DNA of 64,000 nt from Edaphobacter acidisoli. Lineage in GTDB: Bacteria > Acidobacteriota > Terriglobia > Terriglobales > Acidobacteriaceae. The DNA lies in contig NZ_BMJB01000001.1 in the NCBI RefSeq assembly GCF_014642855.1, positions 930,001-994,000 on the forward strand. Direction: 5' to 3'. Numbering within the stretch: the stretch's first letter is position 1; the number at the start of each line of letters is the position of its first letter. Shown here piece after piece: positions 17,057-27,303 of this stretch. The notes below the pieces were generated by a model. That model ran no database searches. It was not told the origin of the DNA and was given only the letters and a program-made list of their open reading frames with translations. The position numbers and the translations under genes are program-made.

Positions 17057-19261
17057 ATGCTGCATATTTCTCCGAGGCCATCGTTGCGAAATTTTCTATT
17101 CCTGACATTGCAAGGGCTGGTATGCCTGCTTCCTCTATCACCGGCGTTCGCTCAGACACCTGTTGCACAGGTTTTTGGCTATCGGAATTTCGCTCAGCAA
17201 GCCCAGTGGGATGCAGATTTTCTCGCAGTTCCGGATGCCCAGATGGCAGGCGAAGAGTTAAAGGCGCTTACATCCGCACCACACTGGGCCAGTTCGCCGG
17301 AGGATTATAAGACTGCGTTGTATGTCGCGGATAAGTTCAAGGCCGCCGGCCTTGAGACGAGCATCGTACCCTACAACGTTTTGTTGAACAAGCCTATTAG
17401 GATTTCGATTGAGGCATTCAACGCCAATGGCGACAAGCTCATGTCTGGCCCAACCCAGGAACATGTCGATCCCAAGCGGTACGGCGGCGATCCATATCAG
17501 GATGACCCTCGCGTACTACCCGCATTCAATGGTTCATCTCCGTCGGGAGACGTCACCGCTCCCGTTGTCTACGCCAATTACGGCGAGCTAGCTGACTTCA
17601 AAGAGCTGCAGAAGATGGGTGTCAGCGTGAAGGGCAAGATCGTCCTCGTCCGTTATGGCGCAAACTTTCGTGGGGTGAAGGTATACATCGCTCAGAAATA
17701 CGGCGCGGTTGGCGTGTTGATCTACTCTGATCCAACTGATGATGGCTACTTCCGTGGTGACGTATATCCCAAGGGGCCATGGCGGCCTGCGACTGCTGTA
17801 CAACGCGGATCTGTGCAATTTCTGCCCATCTATCCGGGGGACCCGGAGACACCTGGAATCGCTTCTACTCCAGACCTGCCTGTATCGAAACGCATTCCCG
17901 CTGACAAAATTCAAGCAGACTGGCCTTCGATCCCATCTAATCCGCTCTCGTACAAAGATGCTGCACCCATTCTGAAGGCACTTGGTGGTCAAGAATCGCC
18001 TCGTTCATGGCAAGGCGCTTTGCCCTTCACCTATCATCTTGGCGCAGACGGTGGCCCGAATGTCGTCACCGTGCATATGCATCTCGAACAAGACACCCGG
18101 TTGCGGACGATCTGGGACGTAATTGGCACGATTGATGGTACAGATCCCGCGGAGAAGGAAGACTGGGTCATTGTGGGGAACCATCGCGATGCCTGGGTGT
18201 ATGGCGCTGTTGACCCGAACTCCGGTACTGCGGCAATGCTGGAGGCCGTGCATGGCTTTGGAGCGCTACTCAAACAGGGATGGCGACCCAAACGCCGCAT
18301 TGTCTTTGCTTCCTGGGACGCCGAAGAAGAAGGACTGATTGGATCAACCGAGTGGTGCGAACAGTATGCAAATCATTTGGCTCACGCTGTTGCATATTTC
18401 AACACCGACGTTGGTGTCTCTGGCCCAAACTTTACGGCGGGAGCAGTACCCTCGTTGAAGCCATTCCTGCGTGACATTACTCAACGTGTTCAGAGCCCCA
18501 AGGGCGGCACTGTCTATTCGCAATGGCAGCAAACGCAAAAAGCAGCCGATGCAATGCGCGCCAGCACCCACAGGCAATTTCGACCAGAGACACCGGGAGA
18601 GAACGATGTAAGGATTGGCAATCTCGGCTCTGGCTCTGATTACACACCCTTTCTCCAACATCTTGGTGTGCCCTCTACAGACATAGGCTCCAGCGGTCCT
18701 TACGGGGTCTATCACTCTGTCTTCGACAACTACAACTGGTTTACAAAGTTTGCAGATCCAACGTTCGTCTACGAGCAGCAGCAGGCACGGGTCTTTGGAC
18801 TCGAAGCACTACACATGGCAGATGCGGACATTTTGCCGTATGACTACCAAGTCTATGGCGCGGACATCGTCGGCTACGTTCACGCGGCACAGCGGCACGC
18901 CACTGCGCTGAATCTCTCTCTCGACTTTACCGCCGCCAATGCGGCCGCTCAGCGGTTCGCCAATGCTGGTGAAGACATTCACCACATTCAGGAAACGCCT
19001 CCACCAAATACTGCGACACTGAATCATGCATTGAGGGCAGCAGAGGAAGCCCTGCTCAATCCGGCGGGCCTGCCGAAGAGGCCATGGTACAAGCACACAA
19101 TCTACGCCCCCGGTGAGTACACCGGATATGCTGCCGTTGTCATTCCCGGGGTGAATGAGGCCATCGAGGCCCAGGATGCCCCCTTGGCGCAAGCACAAAT
19201 AACAGCCCTGGCGCAGGCTCTTAACCGTTCTGCAGCCATTCTTGAGCAAGCGGCAAAATGA
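17057..19261 (+). CDS. M28 family metallopeptidase, glutamate carboxypeptidase II-like
   Basis: About 734 residues from the ATG at 17057; in-frame codons reaching back to 16883 lie inside mscL and are not used. A signal peptide ends at SPAFA-QTP. A PA domain (VVYANYGELADF, GKIVLVRYG) is inserted before the peptidase. Zinc and catalytic motifs match GCPII: GNHRDAWVYGAVDPNSGTA (His, Asp), DAEEEGLIGSTEWCEQ (catalytic Glu pair), GSGSDYTPFLQHLG (Asp) and YHSVFDNY (His). A transferrin-receptor-like dimerisation domain fills the last 150 residues. It probably acts in the periplasm as an exopeptidase on small peptides; the exact substrate is unknown. Confidence 0.93.
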   Translation: MLHISPRPSLRNFLFLTLQGLVCLLPLSPAFAQTPVAQVFGYRNFAQQAQWDADFLAVPDAQMAGEELKALTSAPHWASSPEDYKTALYVADKFKAAGLETSIVPYNVLLNKPIRISIEAFNANGDKLMSGPTQEHVDPKRYGGDPYQDDPRVLPAFNGSSPSGDVTAPVVYANYGELADFKELQKMGVSVKGKIVLVRYGANFRGVKVYIAQKYGAVGVLIYSDPTDDGYFRGDVYPKGPWRPATAVQRGSVQFLPIYPGDPETPGIASTPDLPVSKRIPADKIQADWPSIPSNPLSYKDAAPILKALGGQESPRSWQGALPFTYHLGADGGPNVVTVHMHLEQDTRLRTIWDVIGTIDGTDPAEKEDWVIVGNHRDAWVYGAVDPNSGTAAMLEAVHGFGALLKQGWRPKRRIVFASWDAEEEGLIGSTEWCEQYANHLAHAVAYFNTDVGVSGPNFTAGAVPSLKPFLRDITQRVQSPKGGTVYSQWQQTQKAADAMRASTHRQFRPETPGENDVRIGNLGSGSDYTPFLQHLGVPSTDIGSSGPYGVYHSVFDNYNWFTKFADPTFVYEQQQARVFGLEALHMADADILPYDYQVYGADIVGYVHAAQRHATALNLSLDFTAANAAAQRFANAGEDIHHIQETPPPNTATLNHALRAAEEALLNPAGLPKRPWYKHTIYAPGEYTGYAAVVIPGVNEAIEAQDAPLAQAQITALAQALNRSAAILEQAAK

Positions 19262-19392
19262 CTGCCACTTGCATGGCGTGAGGCTGCAACTTTCGGGTTA
19301 CGTCAACAGCTTGAAGGGGGATGTTCGTCTCATAAAAACGACTCCATCATGTTGCATGTGACGGCTTAAGCCGCCCGCAAGGAGCCCTCCCG

Positions 19393-19494
19393 ATGATTCA
19401 TGACGTGGTTCTTGCTTTAGTCTTCCTCGCTATGATAATTGCCCCAGCACTGCTCGCCATGCGCGCAGATCGGGAGGAAAAGAATACTTTCTAA
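19393..19494 (+). CDS. very small membrane protein, 33 residues
   Basis: A 34-codon frame with a strong AAGGAG site 10 bases upstream of ATG. The product begins MIHDVVLALVFLAMIIAPAL, one hydrophobic helix, followed by a charged tail RADREEKN. The pattern of helix plus short charged tail and the good ribosome site suggest a real micro-protein, of a kind seen elsewhere in acidobacteria. No function is known. A GACGGCTTAAGCCGCC hairpin lies just upstream. Confidence 0.6.
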   Translation: MIHDVVLALVFLAMIIAPALLAMRADREEKNTF

Positions 19495-19737
19495 AAGACC
19501 TACCGCCACCCTAGGGCCATACAGGGTGCGTTGCAGCCAACCGACGCCCACACTGCTGCTTCATCGGGTTGCTGGGATGGCATTTAACTTCAGCGCCGTT
19601 CAGCTTGATCGCTTCGAGAAATCTGGCACTGAGCAAGCACCAAAAGAAGCCCATCGCAGCCCACTGCGTTCCCGGCGCAAGTCGTTTGTAGCAATAGCTC
19701 CGGTACAAACTGAATATCAAGTTCGCCGTTAAACCGG

Positions 19738-19770
19738 AAGGCCGCAGTCCGAACCTGGATGCGGCCTTTA
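19738..19770. terminator. hairpin between convergent genes
   Basis: AAGGCCGCA (19738-19746) and TGCGGCCTT (19760-19768) form a 9-bp stem with a 13-base loop, between the plus-strand 33-residue gene and the minus-strand gene ending at 19794. TTTA follows on the plus strand, and it may serve both directions. Confidence 0.5.
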
Positions 19771-19793
19771 TCCTTGCCTGTCAGCAGCAGTTT

Positions 19794-20594
19794 TCAGTGA
19801 ATGGGAACGATATGAGATGTAACCTCCAACTTATGGTAGTTGGAGTATCGAGCGAGGAATGAATAGACCGTCGGCGTGTAAGCATTGTCTGGCGTCATGG
19901 TCGAAGTAATGATCGAAGGCATCCAGAATTTCTGCCCATCAAGTAAAACCGGCGCATAGTCAATAGACAGTTCCCAGGCGCCTACTTCCGTTGGAGTGAT
20001 CTTGTGATGCGGTGCCGTAAGCTCCATCCGAGTCACTTGCATGGTGATTGGGTCAACCCATACTCGACCACTCCCCTGCTCTCGAATAACACACCCCGAG
20101 CGGGCTTCAAGATTGGGCTTCGTTGCGAATTGCACGATGTATGGTCCGCCCGGATGTTCCGATGAGATGGGCTGGAGTGTGTAGCTCATGCAACTCTTCT
20201 GCTTAAGAGATACCGCGTCAAGGCCACCGGAAAAGACACCGCTTAGAGTCACCGGGCCACCCATGTTCACTTGAGTCGTCGCAGCTCCATCCGGTGTTTT
20301 TGTCTCATGCAACTCAGTGAGCAACCCCGATGCGGTACGCGTCACACGAAAGATCGAATCCGTGACCGAGTATTGGCGCTGTTTCCCATAAGCCAAAGAC
20401 GACACGGCGTGTTCACTACAGAAGAAATCGGGAACTTGCTTATCGTAGTGTTCTAAGTTGCCTTCAAGCTGCTGCAGGATTGTGTCAAGGGTAGGTGGTG
20501 TCTTCTGACCGAGGATGAAATGGGGCGAGGCGGCAAGGCTGAGCAGCAGAATGATCCCAAATCCATGCTGTCCAATCCGGCAACGCCTCTCCAC
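19794..20594 (-). CDS. secreted protein of unknown function
   Basis: A 266-residue protein with an N-terminal hydrophobic signal (FGIILLLSLAASPHFILGQ). The mature part begins with a helix (LDTILQQLEGNLEHYDKQVP) followed by a CSEHAVSSLAYG segment and then a beta-rich domain (VWVDPITMQVTRMELTAPH) reminiscent of outer-membrane lipoprotein-sorting folds. Three cysteines are present. Such proteins are frequent in acidobacteria. No function is assigned. Confidence 0.75.
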   Translation of the reverse strand: MERRCRIGQHGFGIILLLSLAASPHFILGQKTPPTLDTILQQLEGNLEHYDKQVPDFFCSEHAVSSLAYGKQRQYSVTDSIFRVTRTASGLLTELHETKTPDGAATTQVNMGGPVTLSGVFSGGLDAVSLKQKSCMSYTLQPISSEHPGGPYIVQFATKPNLEARSGCVIREQGSGRVWVDPITMQVTRMELTAPHHKITPTEVGAWELSIDYAPVLLDGQKFWMPSIITSTMTPDNAYTPTVYSFLARYSNYHKLEVTSHIVPIH

Positions 20595-20640
20595 TCATCC
20601 TCCAGTCGCGATGAAACCGCTCAGATGTGGTCTTGGCTCC

Positions 20641-22134
<1,494 letters not shown>

Positions 22135-22253
22135 TCAAAACGGCGCTATTATCGAGTTAGTATACGCCGCTTGCGCGAGCAAATCCGATGACCCGGCGAA
22201 TACCGCTCCTCTCGAAAAATCCGGCGTAAGCTCGTACACTAAAAGAACAAGCC

Positions 22254-22718
22254 ATGTCCACCGAAGCCCGGAAGAGCCAGATCAGGATCGTTATCGCCGC
22301 CGTCATTATCGTCGCCACTGTCGGCTGGCTCGCGTTCACCGGCGCGCAGGACAATAAGAGCTACTACGTCACGATCAGCGAACTCCAGGGCATGGGCAGC
22401 AAAGCCTATGTGCGACATCTGCGTGTTGCCGGCAATGTCGCTCGAGGAAGCATTCACCGCCAAGGTACCTTTGTTGACTTCGACCTCGTCGAGCAGGGCC
22501 GCAAGCTCGCCGTCAGCTACAAGGGTACAGAGCCGCCGCCCGACACCTTCAAAGACGATGCACAGGCGCTGGCCGTCGGAACCTATGGACGCGATGGAGT
22601 CTTCCACGCAACACTGCTTCAGGCCAAGTGCGCTTCGAAGTATGCTCCAGCTGCGCCTAAAACTCCTGCGACAACGACCACAGCAACGAACACCGCTGCT
22701 GCTCTGCCTTCCCGCTAA
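22254..22718 (+). CDS. ccmE: cytochrome c maturation protein CcmE, Cys-type
   Basis: A 154-residue periplasmic haem chaperone with one N-terminal membrane helix (RIVIAAVIIVATVGWLAF) and an OB-fold (RVAGNVARGS, VDFDLVEQGRKLAVSYKG). The haem-binding position, usually HxxxY, is CASKY here (Cys126, Tyr130), the CxxxY type known from some delta-proteobacteria and archaea. A Thr/Ala-rich tail follows. It receives haem from CcmABCD and passes it to CcmF. First gene of the ccmE-A-ybaK-B-C-D operon, divergent from thiC. Confidence 0.93.
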   Translation: MSTEARKSQIRIVIAAVIIVATVGWLAFTGAQDNKSYYVTISELQGMGSKAYVRHLRVAGNVARGSIHRQGTFVDFDLVEQGRKLAVSYKGTEPPPDTFKDDAQALAVGTYGRDGVFHATLLQAKCASKYAPAAPKTPATTTTATNTAAALPSR

Positions 22719-22758
22719 ACTGCTTTATAGTTTTTGAGTCGAGCGGAGAGGAGACATC

Positions 22759-23454
22759 CTGTCAGATAGAGCCACAACTCGCGCCGCGATCGTTGACGCC
22801 GCAACGCTCGACTCGGTCTCCAAAATCTATGGCAACTTCGCTGCACTCCGGAACATCTCGACCAGTTTCGCGGCGGGGACATGCACGGTCATTCTGGGAG
22901 AAAACGGCGCAGGTAAATCAACGCTACTGCGCATCATGGCTGGACTCATTACACCAACGCGAGGCAAGGCTACCGTATTCGGAGAGCAGCCCCATAAACA
23001 ACGCCGCCGCGTTGCTTATATGAGCCACGCCACCATGCTCTATGAAGAGTTGACTGCGATGGAGAACCTCTCCTACTTTGCCTCGCTGCATCGCGAAGGA
23101 AGCTGTGCCTGTGTTGGTAGCCCGGAGATGGCGCTACGTGCGGTTGGACTCGATCCATCTCTCAATCGCCCAATTGGCCAGTATTCGCAAGGCATGAGGC
23201 AGCGCGCGTCGCTGGCCCGCGTGCTGCAAACTGATCCCGAGCTGCTGCTGCTCGACGAGCCGTTCTCAAACCTGGATGTGACTTCGGCGAACCACATGGT
23301 TGAGCTGCTTGCCGACTTTCGTACCTGGCCTGTGCAGGGTGGAGACAGCCGCACCATTTTGCTGACCACACACCAGGCGCACTTCGCTGAGCCGCTCGCC
23401 GATACCACGCTGGTTATGCGCGCCGGGCAGATTGTCGAGACGCGAACAAGATGA
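22759..23454 (+). CDS. ccmA: haem exporter ATPase CcmA, probable CTG start
   Basis: The ATP-binding subunit of the CcmAB complex, which releases haem-loaded CcmE. Walker A is GENGAGKST, the signature is YSQGMRQRASLARVL and Walker B is LLLLDEPFSNLD. The fold needs residues upstream of the first in-frame ATG (22936, after Walker A), and the frame back to the stop near 22735 has no ATG, GTG or TTG. A CTG at 22759 lies five bases after AGGAG and gives MSDRATTRAAIVDAATLDSV, a full-length 231-residue protein. The stop overlaps the ybaK start (ATGA). Confidence 0.88.
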   Translation: MSDRATTRAAIVDAATLDSVSKIYGNFAALRNISTSFAAGTCTVILGENGAGKSTLLRIMAGLITPTRGKATVFGEQPHKQRRRVAYMSHATMLYEELTAMENLSYFASLHREGSCACVGSPEMALRAVGLDPSLNRPIGQYSQGMRQRASLARVLQTDPELLLLDEPFSNLDVTSANHMVELLADFRTWPVQGGDSRTILLTTHQAHFAEPLADTTLVMRAGQIVETRTR

Positions 23455-23939
23455 AGAACCAATCTTCCGCCAAGACCAATGCCGCACGATTTCTCGATGG
23501 CCTGGGTATTGCATACGAGATGCGGGCTTATGAGGTTGACCCGAACGATCTGACAGCCATCACCGTTGCGCGTAAAGTTGGCTTGCCGCCAGAGCAGGTC
23601 TTCAAGACACTGCTTGCTCAGACCAACACAGGCGAACACGTCTTCGCCGTCATCCCCGGTGATGCTGAACTCGACCTTAAGAAATTAGCCCATTCATCAG
23701 GTGCGAAGAAGGCTGAGCTGGTCTCGCTTAAAGACGTTGAGCCGCTGACAGGCTACATCCGAGGAGGCGTCACTGTGATGGCCGCGCGCAAACCCTTCCC
23801 CGCCTTTGCCGATGAGACCATCGAGTTGCACGACATCATCTCCATCTCGGCTGGCCAGCGCGGGTTGCAACTACTGCTCGCTCCGGCAGACTACCTTCGC
23901 GCAACCTCGGCCACGCTCGCCGATCTGACGAAAGCATGA
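23451..23939 (+). CDS. ybaK: Cys-tRNA(Pro)/Cys-tRNA(Cys) deacylase, YbaK/EbsC family
   Basis: A 162-residue YbaK-type editing domain that hydrolyses mischarged Cys-tRNA(Pro). Matching segments are TNAARFLDGLGIAYEMRAYE, the VFKTLLAQ region with the conserved Lys, FAVIPGDAELDLKKLA and the GYIRGGVTVMAARK loop with the conserved GGV. It overlaps ccmA by four bases upstream and ccmB by four bases downstream, so it is embedded in the cytochrome c maturation operon. Why a tRNA editing enzyme sits there is unclear; coupling through cysteine-rich protein synthesis is only a guess. Confidence 0.92.
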   Translation: MKNQSSAKTNAARFLDGLGIAYEMRAYEVDPNDLTAITVARKVGLPPEQVFKTLLAQTNTGEHVFAVIPGDAELDLKKLAHSSGAKKAELVSLKDVEPLTGYIRGGVTVMAARKPFPAFADETIELHDIISISAGQRGLQLLLAPADYLRATSATLADLTKA

Positions 23940-24625
23940 GCTACTTCATCCACCTGTTAACCCATCTCCGCAAGGACCTCCGCCTGGAGTGGCGCTCGCG
24001 CGATTCCATCAATGGAATGCTCTTCTTCGCGTTGCTCGTGGTCGTTGTCTTCGGTCTCGCGTTCGACCCGACCGGATTTCCTTCGACAACGCGACAGGTT
24101 ACCGGTGCCATTTTGTGGGTTGCGCTACTCTTCGCTTCCATCACGGCGCTCAACCAATCGTGGACACGTGAGCTTCGCAATCAGGTCCTTGAGGCGCAAC
24201 GTATGACGCCAGCGCCAGCATCTGCGCTTTTTCTTGGCAAAGCTCTCGCTAACATGGTTTTCGTCCTAGTCGTCGAGGCAGTCATGGCCCCGATTTTCAT
24301 TGTCTTCTTCAATCTGCATCCGCTAGGAGATGTCTGGCTGCTTGCACTGATTCTCCCGCTGGGTACCTGGGCGTTGATTGTCAATGGCACGTTTTTTGCC
24401 GCGCTCGGTCTGCGGGCGCGTAGCCGTGAACTTTTACTACCACTATTGCTGTTGCCGATCTCCTTACCTGCTCTGCTGGCGATGGTGCAGGCAACCACGG
24501 GCGTGCTTTCAGGGGACCTCGACCCAATTCAGATCAACTCGTGGATCAAAGGCATCGCCGGCTATGACATCATCTTCACAACAGCCTGTATTCTTCTGTT
24601 CGAAACTGTACTGAACGCGGAGTAG
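23936..24625 (+). CDS. ccmB: haem exporter membrane subunit CcmB
   Basis: A 229-residue inner-membrane protein with six predicted helices, partner of CcmA. The N-terminal HLRKDLRLEWRSRDSINGML and the LNQSWTRELRNQVLEAQRMT loop are characteristic of CcmB, and ANMVFVLVVEAVMAPIFIV and LLLPLLLLPISLPALLAMVQ form later helices. Its ATG overlaps the ybaK stop. Length agrees with the family. Confidence 0.94.
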   Translation: MSYFIHLLTHLRKDLRLEWRSRDSINGMLFFALLVVVVFGLAFDPTGFPSTTRQVTGAILWVALLFASITALNQSWTRELRNQVLEAQRMTPAPASALFLGKALANMVFVLVVEAVMAPIFIVFFNLHPLGDVWLLALILPLGTWALIVNGTFFAALGLRARSRELLLPLLLLPISLPALLAMVQATTGVLSGDLDPIQINSWIKGIAGYDIIFTTACILLFETVLNAE

Positions 24626-24663
24626 TCGATCTCAGAGCTCGAAGCGGTAGAATAGAACCTATC

Positions 24664-25398
24664 GTGTCACGTCGATCCATTCTCCGCATCGCCGCTTGGC
24701 CCTGGCTTATAGCAAGCCTTGCCGTACTCGTCATAGGCTTCCGCGAGGCTATCTTCCTTACGCCAGCCGACGCCGCGCAAGGCGACATCGGACGCATCTT
24801 CTACTACCACGTGCCCAGCGCCATGCTGAGCCTGGTCTTCCCTTACGTCAACTTCCTTGCCTCGCTGGCCTTCCTGTACTGGCGTCGTCGCGACCCCCTC
24901 AAAGCCCTCGCCGCCGATGCACTCGCCCTCGCCGCAGCCGAAGTCGCCATCGTCTACACCACTGTCTGCCTGCTCACCGGCATGCTGTGGGGACGCGCTA
25001 CCTGGGGCATCTGGTGGACATGGGATTATCGCCTGACAGCCGAGCTTCTGCTCTGGCTGCTTTATGTCGCCTATCTTGCCGTGCGCCGCTACTCCGCCAC
25101 CGGCCAGACCCAGACCATCGCTGCGGTTCTTTCGATCTTCGCGGCCATTGACGTCCCTATCAACTTCATGTCGATCCGCTGGTGGCGCACCCAACACCCA
25201 GCGCCGGTTTTCTTCGGCGGCCCCGATTCTGGTATGGATAAGACCATGCTTCCGGCCTTCCTGTGGAACTTCGCCGGGTGGGCGCTCTGGGGAACCTTCA
25301 TCCTCATCTTCCGCTACGTTCTTGAGCGTCGCCGTCAAGCAGCCGAGCAGGAAGCAGCACTCGTCGCTATCGAAGCCTCTCTGGAGATCTCCCAATGA
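24664..25398 (+). CDS. ccmC: haem handling protein CcmC
   Basis: A 244-residue integral membrane protein with six helices and the tryptophan-rich WWD signature (GRATWGIWWTWDYRLTAELL, near residues 111-130), which with flanking histidines (FYYHVPSAM before it and a WRTQHPAP segment after it) holds haem for transfer to CcmE. It starts at GTG 38 bases after ccmB and its stop overlaps ccmD by four bases. Confidence 0.95.
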   Translation: MSRRSILRIAAWPWLIASLAVLVIGFREAIFLTPADAAQGDIGRIFYYHVPSAMLSLVFPYVNFLASLAFLYWRRRDPLKALAADALALAAAEVAIVYTTVCLLTGMLWGRATWGIWWTWDYRLTAELLLWLLYVAYLAVRRYSATGQTQTIAAVLSIFAAIDVPINFMSIRWWRTQHPAPVFFGGPDSGMDKTMLPAFLWNFAGWALWGTFILIFRYVLERRRQAAEQEAALVAIEASLEISQ

Positions 25399-25538
25399 CT
25401 TGGCACTCCTTCTTTAACCTCAGCACAATGGAGCATAGCCATCTCCTCTTCGCCTATATCACCATTTGGGTGGTGCAGGGCGGCTATTTTGCATGGGTAC
25501 TCTGGCAATGGCGCAAAACAAAGCCCATCCGCCAGTGA
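25395..25538 (+). CDS. ccmD: small membrane protein CcmD
   Basis: A 47-residue single-pass protein, overlapping ccmC (ATGA). The helix is HLLFAYITIWVVQGGYFAWV with a basic C-terminal end (WRKTKPIRQ), as in CcmD, which stabilises the CcmC-CcmE complex. Position in the operon and topology support the call more than sequence identity. Confidence 0.8.
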   Translation: MTWHSFFNLSTMEHSHLLFAYITIWVVQGGYFAWVLWQWRKTKPIRQ

Positions 25539-25546
25539 ACAAAAAG

Positions 25547-25579
25547 CAACGAAGCTGCAAACACATGCCAGCTTCGTTG
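25547..25579 (+). terminator. strong hairpin after the first ccm block
   Basis: A perfect 11-bp stem CAACGAAGCTG (25547-25557) and CAGCTTCGTTG (25569-25579) with an 11-base loop, eight bases past the ccmD stop. It has no T-run after it, so it may be a transcript-stabilising hairpin or a weak terminator. Confidence 0.55.
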
Positions 25580-25714
25580 TCCGAGAAAGAGTGCAGATGA
25601 CACGAGAGCTTCCGTATTCACTCTTCGCGTCACTTCGGTGAACACATCTCAGGCAAAAAGGTTTCGGCCAAACTGTAAGACAATTTAGACTCCAAACCAG
25701 TGACTTTCATTGCT

Positions 25715-26932
25715 ATGCCCCATCTTCGCCAACTGGTTGCAGCCACCACGCTGGCCCTACTGGCTACCGTCACCGGCTGCTCCCGCTACGGATTCCCTAC
25801 CCTTCCCAAGGGATACCAAGAGTACGCCTACGTTACCAATGGAGGTTCGAATACCGTTACGGTGCTCGACTTGGTATATCTGCGCCAGGACCGTACCCTG
25901 CAGGTTGGCCAGGATCCTTCAGGAATTGCTGCAAACCCGCGCCGCAATGAGGTTTATGCAGTCAACACACAGCCGGACAGCTCTTCTGGGTCAGTTTCGG
26001 TAATTAACGCTGCAACGAACCAAGTTGTAGCGGCTATCTCGGTGCACCGATTACCATACTTCATCGCGGTGTCACCCAATGGTCGCCGAGCCTACGTCCC
26101 CAATGCTGGCTCGAACTCGGTCAGTGTACTTGACCTTGACCGCCGCCGAGAAGTCGCCACCGTTAGCACCGGCGACCAGCCCGGTGTAGCCCGTGTCTCG
26201 CCCGACGGGCGCACCCTAGTTGTCACTAACCGTGGCTCGAACTCAGTCAGCCTTTACGACATTGCCCAACCCTATTCCCCCTCGGACACTCCTGAATTGA
26301 AGCTCCGCGCAACCTTCTCCGGATGCTCTGGTGCTACTGATGCTGTTATCCTTCCTGACTCGTCCAAGGTCTTCGTGGCGTGTTCCGGCGGACATAAGAT
26401 CATGGCCGTTCAACTGGCGGCCGCGCCCGGATCATGGCCTGCGCGCCAGGACCCAACGCAGTTGACAGACCATCTGCTAACGTTGCTCGATGTCGGAAAG
26501 ACGCCAGTTCATCTTGCGCTCAAACCAGACGGTGGCGAGATCTTCGTTTCAAACTTTGGCTCCGACTCTATCTCCGAAGTAGACACCTGGAACAACCAGG
26601 TGATCGGCACCTACTCGGTTGTCAACAAGCCGACAGGAGGGATCGTCGCCGGTAACAACAGCGATCTCTGGGTCTCAAACTTCAGTTCCGATTCCCTCAG
26701 TCTCTACAGCATCGACGACGGCCATGTCGTCAACACGGTACACACAGGCTCAGCTCCCGACTCGCTTGCCTTTTCGGAGAACCAGTATCTCCTACTTGCT
26801 GCCGATGCTCACTCGGGTGACGTGGCTGTGATCCGCACACAAGGCAAAAACGGACCGGGACTATTTACCATTCTTCCTTCTGGCCGATCCCCCAACGCAA
26901 TCGCCGTCAAAGCCATTCAACACGTACAATAA
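25715..26932 (+). CDS. YVTN-type beta-propeller lipoprotein
   Basis: About 405 residues from ATG 25715 (a GTG at 25700 would add five). Lipoprotein signal: LALLATVTGCS with the lipobox cysteine. The mature protein contains about seven repeats of the YVTN/NHL propeller type: YAYVTNGGSNTVTVLDL, VYAVNTQPDSSSGSVSVINA, AYVPNAGSNSVSVLDLDR, VVTNRGSNSVSLYDI, FVSNFGSDSISEVDT, WVSNFSSDSLSLYSI. It is probably periplasmic or surface-exposed and binds proteins or polymers; the specific partner is unknown. It lies between the two ccm blocks but shows no link to them in sequence. Confidence 0.88.
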   Translation: MPHLRQLVAATTLALLATVTGCSRYGFPTLPKGYQEYAYVTNGGSNTVTVLDLVYLRQDRTLQVGQDPSGIAANPRRNEVYAVNTQPDSSSGSVSVINAATNQVVAAISVHRLPYFIAVSPNGRRAYVPNAGSNSVSVLDLDRRREVATVSTGDQPGVARVSPDGRTLVVTNRGSNSVSLYDIAQPYSPSDTPELKLRATFSGCSGATDAVILPDSSKVFVACSGGHKIMAVQLAAAPGSWPARQDPTQLTDHLLTLLDVGKTPVHLALKPDGGEIFVSNFGSDSISEVDTWNNQVIGTYSVVNKPTGGIVAGNNSDLWVSNFSSDSLSLYSIDDGHVVNTVHTGSAPDSLAFSENQYLLLAADAHSGDVAVIRTQGKNGPGLFTILPSGRSPNAIAVKAIQHVQ

Positions 26933-26974
26933 GCTGCCCCATCTTCAGGCATCAATGAATGCTGTGCGACCGTC

Positions 26975-27229
26975 CTAATGTGAAGGACGGTCGCCTTCAC
27001 GCTCCCACGGGCGAGGGCCAACAGGATCATCCTGCCATTTCTGCCGCCGCCCAACGACAAACATGACAATCCCAAAGATAAGCATAACGAGCCCCCACCA
27101 CAGGTTCATGTTTACGCCCATTGAGCGGACATAGATGGCGCTATGCCGTGTGAACACGCCCCAGACGGTCATCAGCCCGCCAGTAATCATGAAGATGAGG
27201 CCAAGAGGAATGCGGATGTCGAGTCCCAT
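26975..27229 (-). CDS. small two-helix membrane protein
   Basis: 84 residues with two hydrophobic helices (LGLIFMITGGLMTVWGVF and LWWGLVMLIFGIVMFVVG) and a polar, proline-containing C-terminal tail (QDDPVGPRPWERE). It lies 74 bases downstream of the sodium:solute symporter gene on the same strand, so co-transcription is likely and an accessory role for the transporter is possible. No family is recognised. Confidence 0.72.
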   Translation of the reverse strand: MGLDIRIPLGLIFMITGGLMTVWGVFTRHSAIYVRSMGVNMNLWWGLVMLIFGIVMFVVGRRQKWQDDPVGPRPWEREGDRPSH

Positions 27230-27303
27230 AGGTGCTCCGGTTGTTATTGTTGGCTGCAGGAGAAACGGTCGTTCGACTAGCAGTCAATGACTTTCTACTG
27301 CTT

